This document shows, piece after piece, positions 1 to 6,805 of a DNA stretch of 22,488 nucleotides. This DNA comes from a virus. Each line of letters begins with the position of its first letter. The first letter of the stretch is position 1. The stretch spans positions 1 to 22,488 of the IMG/VR virus record IMGVR_UViG_3300047552_000998. The stretch is one strand, 5' to 3'. Made by a program: the position numbers and the translations under genes. The notes under the pieces were generated by a model. That model was not told the DNA's origin. It made no database searches and saw nothing but the letters and a program-made list of their open reading frames with translations.

Positions 1-215
1 ATATATTGAGCGGCCATGCCGCTGTCAAGGGCTCCCGGTCGAATCAACGCAATAACAGCCGACAATTCCCATAGATTGCGGGGCTGGATCTTACGAAGAT
101 TGTCCTGTACCAGATATGATTCCATCTGGAAACACCCGAAGGTGCGGCCAGAACAAATCAAATCCCATACGGCAGGATCGTCGTACTTGATGCTATCGTA
201 AGAAATCTTTGTCAT
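1..215 (-). CDS. dnaE: DNA polymerase III alpha subunit, C-terminal piece of a split DnaE (partial, runs off left edge)
   Basis: Seventy-one residues are visible before the window ends. They align with the part of bacterial DnaE that follows the palm KFDFLGL motif: a YDDPAVWDLICSGRTFGCFQ block (family pattern DD..S...L..G.T.GVFQLES), then QMES, then ALIRPGALDSGM (family ALYRPGPLxSGM). This block belongs to the palm/fingers boundary and should lead into fingers, beta-binding and perhaps OB regions beyond the edge. It has its own ATG, which overlaps the stop of the upstream gene as TAATG, so translation probably reinitiates from the small gene before it. The catalytic aspartates are not here; they are in the piece at 2418-3950. 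The two pieces must associate to make a working polymerase. The family assignment is firm; the total length is unknown. Confidence 0.9.
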   Translation of the reverse strand, partial: MTKISYDSIKYDDPAVWDLICSGRTFGCFQMESYLVQDNLRKIQPRNLWELSAVIALIRPGALDSGMAAQY

Positions 216-424
216 TAGGAAATGATAACCGCGTGTCTGGTGATATCAAACCGGACAAACGTAGATGATTCAACTTCTACGGGGTTGGAAACAACCATAC
301 CGTCTTCCTGTTCATACACAACCTCAACGGTTTCTGTGCGGATACCAACGTCGTCGCTAAGATCCGCCAACATACGCCGTAATTCACCTACTGTGATAAC
401 TTTGGTAGATTTACTGGATACCAT
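215..424 (-). CDS. Small hypothetical protein between the dnaE pieces
   Basis: This 69-residue protein is not recognised. It starts MVSSKSTKVITVGELRRMLA, with a short amphipathic helix containing ELRRMLADL and then acidic beta-rich sequence. The layout resembles many small phage proteins that begin 'TVGELI..L..L..D..V', but no function follows from that. I chose the ATG at 424 over a longer reading to 466 because a strong AAAAGGA site lies six bases upstream, and because the longer start would overlap the previous gene by 79 bases instead of 37. Its stop overlaps the start of the C-terminal dnaE piece (TAATG), so its translation probably sets that of the polymerase piece. Confidence 0.7.
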   Translation of the reverse strand: MVSSKSTKVITVGELRRMLADLSDDVGIRTETVEVVYEQEDGMVVSNPVEVESSTFVRFDITRHAVIIS

Positions 425-903
425 ACAAAATCCTTTTCTGGCAACTGGACCTGCTGCTTGCCCCACAAAGTAATACGCTTAGCCGTGTCTAAAATCTTGG
501 ACATTTCCTTGGGCTTGATAATACAGTACGACGGCTTCTCTGTTTCAATTCCATTAAACATGACTATGCAAGAGTCTTGCTTGATATAGGAAATAAGATG
601 ACCGACTTTCAGATGGAATACATCGTTACGAGGTCGAGAAAACTTAATCTCGATCTTAAACTTCTGTCCATCTGGCGTTTGAAGCATAAAATCGGCGTTG
701 GTATTAACTTGATGATCGGCCAGCAATTCTCCCGAATTATCTACGCCATGATCTATTACCTTATACGCTTTGCTGCGTCGGCTGGATAGATCCTGCACAT
801 AGGCATTCATTAATACAGATTCGATACGTGTTGATTCTTTAATGTCAGACGCAAACTGCTTGACCGACCTAGAATCTCGCCGATAACTATACTTTTTGGC
901 CAT
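388..903 (-). CDS. Putative PD-(D/E)XK nuclease-fold protein between the dnaE pieces
   Basis: This 171-residue basic protein has a candidate restriction-endonuclease-fold core. D71 lies in NADFMLQ, followed by an E-x-K pair (E85, K87) in FKIEIKFSR at the spacing usual for PD-(D/E)XK enzymes. An upstream acidic residue such as E59 could complete the metal site. The N-terminus is rich in Lys and Arg (MAKKYSYRRDSRSVKQ) and may bind DNA. I see no second domain. It could be a Holliday-junction resolvase-like enzyme, a repair nuclease or a free-standing homing nuclease. Its place between two halves of a polymerase gene makes the last worth considering, but the motif alone cannot decide. It starts two bases after the exonuclease stop. 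Confidence 0.55.
   Translation of the reverse strand: MAKKYSYRRDSRSVKQFASDIKESTRIESVLMNAYVQDLSSRRSKAYKVIDHGVDNSGELLADHQVNTNADFMLQTPDGQKFKIEIKFSRPRNDVFHLKVGHLISYIKQDSCIVMFNGIETEKPSYCIIKPKEMSKILDTAKRITLWGKQQVQLPEKDFVWYPVNLPKLSQ
431..437 (-). promoter_or_regulatory. Ribosome-binding site AAAAGGA deciding the start at 424
   Basis: The minus-strand sequence AAAAGGA lies six bases before the ATG at 424. The same core and spacing occur before the starts at 9754, 12614 and 17054, which supports this start over the longer reading to 466. Confidence 0.7.
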
Positions 904-904
904 A

Positions 905-1546
905 TTAACTCTTTGAAATAGACATTTTCTTATTGACCTGCCGGAACAACTTCATAAAACGCACGAAGGCTTTGGCTGTTAGGCTTACGTCCTCCTCGGC
1001 GTCGTGGTTCGCGGTGGTTCGAGATTCGCCCAGAATGTTTAATAGAGTGTCAAGTTTGTAGTTATTGACCTCGCGATTAGACTCAAAGAGTACAAACATA
1101 AGGGTGGCGGTATCAATAAAGTTAACATGGAAGGGCCACAACTTATCAAGGTCTTCCTTGGTCTTGCATACCTTGTGTCGTAACATAGTAGTACGCAGCC
1201 AATCCCAGTCGAATTTACTGTTGTGCCCAACAAAGTAGGGGTTGCCCATGCGTTTCTTGCTGTCGTTGACGGAGTTTACCCACCGCACAAGATCCTCAAG
1301 AACCACCTTGATATTCAAACCATCCTTGCACGCCTTATCAAACAAATCCTTGCCAATAACCCGAATCGCTTCCTCGGAGGCTGCGGCCGGATTAGTCGGC
1401 TTGACCAGCCACGTTTTGTGGCCCGAGGGGTGGTCTTCAAAATTACTGGCGTTAATAGCCTTAGCAGAAATTTGCACAATATCCTGCTGATCCGGATCTA
1501 GGCCGGTTGTTTCCAAGTCGATGACAATATAGTTACGTTCATTCAT
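905..1546 (-). CDS. DnaQ-like DEDDh 3'-5' exonuclease (probable polymerase proofreading subunit)
   Basis: This 213-residue protein has the three exonuclease motifs of the DnaQ/epsilon DEDDh family. Exo I is VIDLETTG with D10 and E12. Exo II is VGHNSKFDWDWL with D113 (or D115). Exo III is NHDAEEDV, an H-x4-D arrangement with H181 and D186. It should remove mismatched 3' ends in single-stranded DNA and would act with the phage DnaE, which has no proofreading domain of its own. The gene sits between the two dnaE pieces in the same transcriptional unit, which supports that partnership. Its length fits a stand-alone exonuclease with a short tail that could carry a polymerase-binding segment. The start overlaps the stop of the previous gene as TAATG. 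Confidence 0.9.
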   Translation of the reverse strand: MNERNYIVIDLETTGLDPDQQDIVQISAKAINASNFEDHPSGHKTWLVKPTNPAAASEEAIRVIGKDLFDKACKDGLNIKVVLEDLVRWVNSVNDSKKRMGNPYFVGHNSKFDWDWLRTTMLRHKVCKTKEDLDKLWPFHVNFIDTATLMFVLFESNREVNNYKLDTLLNILGESRTTANHDAEEDVSLTAKAFVRFMKLFRQVNKKMSISKS

Positions 1547-2070
1547 TAGAGCACCAAATAATTTCCGCCGTTGTCGTCCGTATCGTTGGAGGCAACAGTC
1601 TTTGTATTCTGACGAGCGTTGATAATCACAGACGTATTGTGATCTATCTTAACATAAGAGGGTAATATCGTATAAAATGAGTACACCTGATTAGCGGTCA
1701 ATAGTTTCTCTTCCTTGGCTCGCAACTTATCCAAGGAATATTCGCCCCGAGAAACATATTCTACAGCCGCCGCCCCATCAATCAACTGCTTAAAAACAGC
1801 CTTTGAACGGTCAGGCCATGGCGAATCCATATTTTCAAACGGCAGATATACCATGTAGGGCCGACGATGCTTCATGGCGGCAATAGCCGCCCACTGTTCG
1901 ATTCCCGGGGCTAGCCCGGTTACAAGCACAAAGTCGTTACTCTGTTCTTCGACGATAGTGTTAATGGCGGCGATAACCGCCTTCTGATCCGTATTAGTCT
2001 TCTCTTCGCCGAAGCCGCCAATAGGACCACCCTTCGACAATCGCGGACCAATAAATGTATATGTCTTCAT
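1546..2070 (-). CDS. SLOG-superfamily (YpsA/DUF1273-like) nucleotide-binding protein
   Basis: This 174-residue protein has a Rossmann-like SLOG core. A first strand, TYTFIGPRLSKGG, carries a glycine turn. The family signature VTGLAPGIEQWAAIAAM (compare YpsA-type 'G.A.G.Dq.aA..A') is followed by PYMVYLPFENMDSPWP and a REYS.DKL.A segment, as in the YpsA group. SLOG proteins bind nucleotides or nucleotide-derived ligands and occur in conflict and signalling systems; the ligand here is unknown. I start it at 2070, two bases after the upstream stop, because the family begins with this first strand and the six extra residues of a longer reading add nothing. A second SLOG gene lies at 7604-8068. Confidence 0.8.
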   Translation of the reverse strand: MKTYTFIGPRLSKGGPIGGFGEEKTNTDQKAVIAAINTIVEEQSNDFVLVTGLAPGIEQWAAIAAMKHRRPYMVYLPFENMDSPWPDRSKAVFKQLIDGAAAVEYVSRGEYSLDKLRAKEEKLLTANQVYSFYTILPSYVKIDHNTSVIINARQNTKTVASNDTDDNGGNYLVL

Positions 2071-2071
2071 A

Positions 2072-2425
2072 TTACCGCACCAACTCAATCTTCTTGTTAG
2101 AATCGGGAGTGATAAGACGGGCCTGATTCATTACCTTCTCAATTGCCGCCAGATGCCGCCGCAGAGTAGAATTAAGCCCTGCCACGGCCTCTTCGAGCGT
2201 CTTAGCGTTCTCAATCTTAATCTCGCCCATCTGCAATCCCTGTGCAGTAGGGATAGGAACGGCGAGACTGTAATACTTATCGTGGTTAGCGGAAGGAGCA
2301 ATCGTTCCGCAACAATTGGTCAGCGGGGTATATTCCCGAACCACAAGCGACTCCTGATCGGTTTCAATAACAAAATTACGAGTCTCAATCACTTTGCTAA
2401 TAACGAGGTCTGTATACTCAACCAT
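2072..2425 (-). CDS. Hypothetical protein directly after the N-terminal dnaE piece
   Basis: This 117-residue protein is not recognised. The N-terminal two thirds look beta-rich (LVISKVIETRNFVIE, YYSLAVPIPTAQG). The last third is helical (TLEEAVAGLNSTLRRHLAAI). Two adjacent cysteines (NCCG, about residues 38-39) are not a metal site on their own. It shares eight bases with the end of the upstream polymerase piece (ATGGTTGA), so it is translationally coupled to it. That location allows a role in polymerase assembly, but nothing in the sequence shows one. Confidence 0.75.
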   Translation of the reverse strand: MVEYTDLVISKVIETRNFVIETDQESLVVREYTPLTNCCGTIAPSANHDKYYSLAVPIPTAQGLQMGEIKIENAKTLEEAVAGLNSTLRRHLAAIEKVMNQARLITPDSNKKIELVR

Positions 2426-3950
2426 TAATCATCTCCATCATATTATCAATCTTCTCAATCGCACTTACGCCCAGCAGGTCAAACTTGACACCGCCACAAT
2501 ATTCGGTCCATACCTTATCCAACATAATAATTCGCCGTCCATCCTGTTCAAGTACCGGCAAGAATTCTGATAGAGGAATATCCCCTACCACCAATCCTCC
2601 GGCGTGTCGTCCATGTCCGCGAATCGTATTTGTTAACTTACGGGCAATATCCATTTCAAACTTATATTCAGTGTACGCATCATGCACAACTGGCACGTTA
2701 TCAATACAATAGTCAATAATATTGTATGCGGGATCGTCAGCCTGAATATCTGCCAACTCGTCCTGAACCTGTGCCTCGTTGACCATTTCTTTCGTGATCG
2801 TATTGGCTACGTCATACGACTTGCCTAGTACGCGGAAAACGTCTTTGATAACTGCCGCACCCTTCATTTTCTGGAAGGTCATAATTTCGGCACACCGCTC
2901 AACGCCGTACTTTTGAGCAATCCATGTTTTCAGGTCTTCGCGAATAGACGGGTGAAAATCCATATCAACGTCAGGTAGAGAGTTAGATGAGCCAGCAAAT
3001 CGAGCCTTATTGATGAAGCGAGAAAACACAAGGCTTCTAGGGGCGTCATATGCTAGGGCTGGATCAGGACAAATAGGGTCAACATCGCAAATACCAGTCA
3101 GATACGAAACAAGACACCCTACAGCACTACCACGCAAACCTACACTCTTACCTTGTTTCGTGGAGTAGGAGATGAAATCACGGACCAGTAGCATATAGTT
3201 ACAGATATTAGCCGCCTGCATAACGCCGATTTCTTCCTTGACACGCTCGGCGTAGACCTTCTGTAAAGGTAGATTATGCTTTAGTCGTTCGTGCAAGCCC
3301 CGCAGTTTCCATCCATTGCGGCATAGATTCAAAAGGTAAACGTCGGCGTTATCAATTTCCGCCCCATTTTCGATACACTTAGGGATTCTGGGCTTAGCCG
3401 CTACACTAAAATACTCTAGTGAACCCACCCAATTCGGTAAATTCTCGTCACATACCAAATGCCCTACAAAGTTGTCAGCAAAGAACTTTTGATTGTCTTC
3501 CGACACCATACGGTCTTTCAATGTAGTCTTTTCGGTAATGCAGACAATAATTTGCTGATAGAGTACGTCTTCGGGCTTGGCATAGTATACAATATGGGAA
3601 AGGTCGCTGGCAGAGGGTCGATATAGATTAGGATATTCGCTAAAATCCCCGGTATATGCTTTACCGCTGGTATTTACATAAGATACACACTTAAGCAATT
3701 CAAGCCACCCGGCGTGGTTCTTAGCAATAACCACTTCCCGTCCATTTGTAGTAGATAAGTGGCATCCAACGATTGGTAGAATCTTAGTCGCGGCCTTTTT
3801 GTTATGCTTTTCGAGTAGCGACAGGAATTCCGGAATCCCAGACACGGAATCGGTATCTGCCAACATAATACGATTCGCCGATAGAATAGTGTGATTTACA
3901 GAAGGGTATTCCCATGATCTTCTAATACTTTCTGGTCTTGTTTGGACCAT
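2418..3950 (-). CDS. dnaE: DNA polymerase III alpha subunit, N-terminal piece (PHP-like region and palm) of a split DnaE
   Basis: This 510-residue protein is the first part of a C-family replicative polymerase. Residues 1-90 correspond to the PHP domain but are short and degenerate: RIMLADTDSVSGIPEF replaces the usual ALTDHGNM.G..EF, and the N-terminal HxH is missing. The palm follows, with GLRGSAVGCLVSYLTG and LPDVDMDFHPSIRED carrying catalytic D327 and D329, then GRHAGGLVV, then GVKFDLLGV carrying D491. The protein stops 20 residues later at MMEMING, where a normal DnaE of over 1000 residues continues into the fingers. That continuation is encoded at 215 and beyond. The start overlaps the previous gene by 55 bases; it is the only ATG that keeps the PHP strand NHTILSANR. 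All three palm aspartates are present, so catalytic function is plausible once the second piece binds. Confidence 0.92.
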   Translation of the reverse strand: MVQTRPESIRRSWEYPSVNHTILSANRIMLADTDSVSGIPEFLSLLEKHNKKAATKILPIVGCHLSTTNGREVVIAKNHAGWLELLKCVSYVNTSGKAYTGDFSEYPNLYRPSASDLSHIVYYAKPEDVLYQQIIVCITEKTTLKDRMVSEDNQKFFADNFVGHLVCDENLPNWVGSLEYFSVAAKPRIPKCIENGAEIDNADVYLLNLCRNGWKLRGLHERLKHNLPLQKVYAERVKEEIGVMQAANICNYMLLVRDFISYSTKQGKSVGLRGSAVGCLVSYLTGICDVDPICPDPALAYDAPRSLVFSRFINKARFAGSSNSLPDVDMDFHPSIREDLKTWIAQKYGVERCAEIMTFQKMKGAAVIKDVFRVLGKSYDVANTITKEMVNEAQVQDELADIQADDPAYNIIDYCIDNVPVVHDAYTEYKFEMDIARKLTNTIRGHGRHAGGLVVGDIPLSEFLPVLEQDGRRIIMLDKVWTEYCGGVKFDLLGVSAIEKIDNMMEMING

Positions 3951-4147
3951 ACTACTTTAATCGGAGGCGTAGGAGTCACTGAGTCACGCGGAATGATGTA
4001 CGCTACAGGCTCGGGCGGGTTCGGTGGAGTTCCCGTTTTTGTCGCGAGTCTACGAATCAGGGCGGCTGCAACCTCCTCCATCGCCATTCGATTCTTAAAG
4101 TGAATACGGTAGTCTTGGAAAAACTCTCTAATTTCAATCTCGGTCAT
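3896..4147 (-). CDS. Small proline-rich hypothetical protein
   Basis: This 83-residue protein is not recognised. It has a helical N-terminal half (IEIREFFQDYRIHFK, MEEVAAALIRRLATK), a proline-rich linker (TGTPPNPPEP) and a short tail ending KVLEDHGNTLL. A GGAG site lies about seven bases before its ATG, which itself overlaps the nuclease stop as ATGA. Its 3' end overlaps the start of the dnaE N-terminal piece by 55 bases. It does not contain the missing PHP histidines, so it is not a detached start of DnaE. Helix-linker-tail architecture suits a small adaptor, but this is only a shape argument. Confidence 0.65.
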   Translation of the reverse strand: MTEIEIREFFQDYRIHFKNRMAMEEVAAALIRRLATKTGTPPNPPEPVAYIIPRDSVTPTPPIKVVWSKQDQKVLEDHGNTLL

Positions 4148-5139
4148 GTGATAACTCCGGTAATAGTTTTCTCATCAACGAACGACTTAGGCTTACGTTG
4201 ATCGCCCGTCGTCTTTGCACTACAAGTCATTTGAACAAAAGGAACCGCCTCTTGGTATCCGTGGGCTTGGGCTAATTCATATGCGGTATCACAGATAGAA
4301 CGCCCGCCGTCTTCAACTGTTTGCATACCGTAATAACACGATTTATAGCATTTGTAGCGTTCCTTACTACGCAGACCGTTTTCCTTGATACGCATTGGCG
4401 TGTTATCTTGGGAAATAGTCTGAAAATGCCGCCGCATAACGTCTACAGTCTTAATCTCGTCGTCGAGATCCATGGACACACTGTAAACTTTGCGGGCCTG
4501 AATATATACCAGTGTCAGCAGTCTATACTTATACTGCGGGTACATTTGCTTGGCGACAAGGTTATATAGACGTAACTGGATATCCTTTTGAAAGTCGTCT
4601 AGCGTCTTAATCCGACCGGTATTCCAGTCTTTGGCGGATTTACCCGTCTTATAGTCGATAATCTCAATAGTATCTTCGTCGATTTCTACTACAAGGTCAA
4701 TAACGCCGTTAACGGCCAGCCGACCGTCTTTGCCGTCATATTTATAGCCTAGACCCGGCTTATCAAATTCATAACGAAACTTCTGCTCGACGCCCAAGAT
4801 TTTACGGTGCTTATCAGGGCCGCGATTACTTCTCGCGATACGATCTACCCATGTTAAGCAAGATTCGTAATCCTCTTCGGTAAAGGTAAATCCAGGGTTT
4901 TCTTTAATGCACCGGTTAAAGCAAATACGAGTAATCTTGGGTAAGTCGTTTGTTATAAAGCATTTCTTGCCGCGTTGGTGACAAAGAGCCTGCAACTCCA
5001 AGATTTTATGGAAGCAGACGCCAAGAGCCGCAGCCTTACCAGCCGGAGAACTAATCCGGCACATATACTGTAGATAATACTTGAAAGGGCAGTCGGTATA
5101 TGATTCTACGCCCGACTTAGATAGACTGGTAACTCTCAT
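4144..5139 (-). CDS. PD-(D/E)XK exonuclease of the Cas4/AddB/RecB-like group, possible Fe-S protein
   Basis: This 331-residue protein has the ordered motifs of RecB-type nucleases. They are SYTDCPFKYYLQ at the N-terminus, H44 in GVCFHKILE, D148 in VNGVIDLVVEID, the D-x-K pair (D162, K164) in EIIDYKTGK, and a QLRLYN helix. Cysteines C17, C264, C268 and C283 bracket the domain in the way of AddB and Cas4 enzymes, whose four cysteines hold a 4Fe-4S cluster, although the spacing differs. The likely role is 5' or 3' resection of DNA ends for phage recombination or replication, together with the RecA-like protein. There is no CRISPR array here, so calling it Cas4 would be misleading. Its start overlaps the SGNH gene stop as ATGA. 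Confidence 0.87.
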   Translation of the reverse strand: MRVTSLSKSGVESYTDCPFKYYLQYMCRISSPAGKAAALGVCFHKILELQALCHQRGKKCFITNDLPKITRICFNRCIKENPGFTFTEEDYESCLTWVDRIARSNRGPDKHRKILGVEQKFRYEFDKPGLGYKYDGKDGRLAVNGVIDLVVEIDEDTIEIIDYKTGKSAKDWNTGRIKTLDDFQKDIQLRLYNLVAKQMYPQYKYRLLTLVYIQARKVYSVSMDLDDEIKTVDVMRRHFQTISQDNTPMRIKENGLRSKERYKCYKSCYYGMQTVEDGGRSICDTAYELAQAHGYQEAVPFVQMTCSAKTTGDQRKPKSFVDEKTITGVIT

Positions 5140-6368
5140 TGTGCTAACACCGCCTCAATTTCTCGCCGAGACAATTCTTCATAACCAGCCTGTGATAGAT
5201 GCAGCGTATCGACGGCCGAAGTGTAATATCCGGCGTTACTCATTTCTGCGTGCGAAGTCAGGGTGGACAGATGCACCAAACGTACTTTCGGATGGTAAAA
5301 CTTATTACTCATTAGCGAAATATAGGATTCAAGCACCTGACTGTTCGGGGTGCTAATTGGATGCGGGGTGGCGATGATGATTTCGTAATCCTTATAGACC
5401 GCCCCGTTTTCCATCGCGTCTACTAGAACCGACACAATATAGTGAAGATTGTCGTAATACGCCTCGGGGCTATTTCCAACGTAGAAATTCTTATAGGACG
5501 GCACCGTTTCGTTTCGGTCGTTTAGACCCATATAAATACGGAATACAACCTTATCGGTACGAGACTTAATCTCGTCACAATATCGAATCAAAAACCCGTC
5601 TGGTAGAGTCGCCAACGTTCCGGCTAAGTCTCGGGCAGATTGACCGCCAAAACCATAGAGGGTAGATACCGCACACCCATGATTGCGATTGTTATTCGTA
5701 ATATGCCCATAATAGACCTGATATGCCGAGACAGTGAGGTTGCCCACACGGAAATCTAGCGGATTAGAGTTGGTTGACGGTGTATAAGACAAGGTATACT
5801 GCTGCATATCGGTCGAGGTGTAGTTGATAGCGGGCAGTTGAGCGTAAACTGTATAAGGGGCGGTGCCGAGTCTAAACTGTGGCGATAATACCGCCGAAGC
5901 ATTAAGCGTCCGTAAATATACCCGCCCGGTTAATGAATCACCGGGCTGATAAAACGGACTATTGCCGTGGAGGGTCATACCTACTGACGTAAGACTGGTG
6001 CCGTTCAATAGCGAGAGCGTATTGCATGGCCGTAGACCCATCGTAGAGGGGTCGTAAGGGTCGCCAGCCCATCCTGCGTAGTTGAAGACCCCGGACCCGG
6101 CATTAGCCGACGTATTGCATCTGTAGCCAACGCCGTTGCCCGAACCAAAATTCTCGCCAAACCAATGAATGCCGGTTCCGTATAGACCAACACGGTTAGA
6201 GAGAGCGTGTGCCCACCCATGGTCCCAGCCATGCCCGCCAAACAATTGATTACTATCGCCAAGCATAACAACATCTACTCGTTCGGTAGAGGCATTATGC
6301 AATAGAGACTGTCCGAAAACAGATCCGGCCATAGTAATAATACACGATGCTAAGATATGTTTAATCAT
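5136..6368 (-). CDS. Secreted SGNH/GDSL-type hydrolase (probable carbohydrate esterase or deacetylase)
   Basis: This 410-residue protein begins with an apparent Sec signal peptide (MIKHILASCIITMAGSVFGQ, likely cut after VFG or VFGQ). SGNH block I follows at VVMLGDSNQLFGG with nucleophile S39. Block III is MGLND, and the C-terminal block is DTLHLSQAGY with D387 and H390. Between them, about residues 110-220 look like a beta-rich insertion that could bind carbohydrate. The enzymes remove acyl groups from polysaccharides or lipids. A signal peptide is unusual for a virion protein and implies export to the host periplasm or surface during infection, perhaps to alter cell-wall or capsule acetylation. 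Alternatively it was captured from a host gene. The start overlaps the preceding small gene by eight bases and has a weak ribosome-binding site. Confidence 0.88.
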   Translation of the reverse strand: MIKHILASCIITMAGSVFGQSLLHNASTERVDVVMLGDSNQLFGGHGWDHGWAHALSNRVGLYGTGIHWFGENFGSGNGVGYRCNTSANAGSGVFNYAGWAGDPYDPSTMGLRPCNTLSLLNGTSLTSVGMTLHGNSPFYQPGDSLTGRVYLRTLNASAVLSPQFRLGTAPYTVYAQLPAINYTSTDMQQYTLSYTPSTNSNPLDFRVGNLTVSAYQVYYGHITNNNRNHGCAVSTLYGFGGQSARDLAGTLATLPDGFLIRYCDEIKSRTDKVVFRIYMGLNDRNETVPSYKNFYVGNSPEAYYDNLHYIVSVLVDAMENGAVYKDYEIIIATPHPISTPNSQVLESYISLMSNKFYHPKVRLVHLSTLTSHAEMSNAGYYTSAVDTLHLSQAGYEELSRREIEAVLAQ

Positions 6369-6609
6369 TTTTTGTTTCTGCCGCAGGAATAGATAAATAC
6401 CGCTTTTCTACATAATGATATTTTCGATAAGTTCCGTTGTTTTGCAGTCTATACCCGCCAGACATTTTTTCGTAATATCTACCCCAAATTGTCAATACCG
6501 TTTGGGCATCGTCGAACCAGAAACTTTTTGGAATAATGGCAAAACGCCGCACAATATGACTACTCAATTGGTTCGTCTGCTGAAATTTGTCGAGTAACCC
6601 GGTAAACAT
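6361..6609 (-). CDS. Small hypothetical protein upstream of the SGNH hydrolase
   Basis: This roughly 82-residue protein is not recognised. It is rich in aromatic and basic residues (SFWFDDAQTVLTIWGRYYEK, YRKYHYVEKRY). The start is uncertain. The ATG at 6609 is preceded only by a weak GAG element and overlaps the previous gene by 50 bases. A GTG lies further upstream at 6621, and a TTG (6567) or GTG (6552) would reduce the overlap. The last two lack a good ribosome-binding site. The aromatic middle and continuous reading frame up to the next gene make it a likely real gene. Confidence 0.55.
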   Translation of the reverse strand: MFTGLLDKFQQTNQLSSHIVRRFAIIPKSFWFDDAQTVLTIWGRYYEKMSGGYRLQNNGTYRKYHYVEKRYLSIPAAETKND

Positions 6610-6805
6610 TACCACGCTCACTTTCTGATAAACATTCTACTTCGATATTATACTGCCCCAAATCTTTGATAACATCGGGGGTTAAGTAACCAAACGGCGT
6701 TTTAACTTCGATTTCTAAGTGATCTGACATACGCAAGGCGTCTAGAACATAGTATTGAGTGTATTCGTAGCGTGTCATAAGTTCATTTACCGTCTTTAAT
6801 TTCAT
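6560..6805 (-). CDS. Small hypothetical protein downstream of the RNase H-NADAR gene
   Basis: This roughly 81-residue acidic protein is not recognised. It begins MKLKTVNELMTRYEYTQYYV and continues with a helix (DALRMSD), a strand pair (EIEVKTPFGYL) and a second helix-strand unit ending VYRVTRQ. The open frame extends to 6937, but that upstream part lies inside the NADAR domain and uses a different frame, so I take the ATG at 6805 (22 bases of overlap). A second candidate is the ATG at 6778, four bases after the upstream stop. Neither has a strong ribosome-binding site. Nothing indicates a function. Confidence 0.6.
   Translation of the reverse strand: MKLKTVNELMTRYEYTQYYVLDALRMSDHLEIEVKTPFGYLTPDVIKDLGQYNIEVECLSESERGNVYRVTRQISADEPIE

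Noticed and set aside
2418-3950. Split intein joining the two DnaE pieces
   Set aside because: A split intein would add roughly 100 residues after the first piece, starting with Cys or Ser, and a short intein tail before the second. The first piece ends 20 residues after the palm motif and the second starts with normal DnaE sequence.
4739-4746. TATAAATA on the minus strand, identical to the T4 late-promoter core
   Set aside because: It lies within the PD-(D/E)XK nuclease gene and encodes an ordinary segment. No other copies before gene starts were found by eye, so one match is expected by chance.
4144-5139. CRISPR-linked Cas4 identity
   Set aside because: There are no direct repeats or other cas genes. 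The nuclease is better described as a phage exonuclease of the wider group.
5136-6368. Lipoprotein reading of the SGNH signal (C9 as lipobox)
   Set aside because: The cysteine occurs before the hydrophobic core is complete. A Sec signal cut after VFG or VFGQ fits better.
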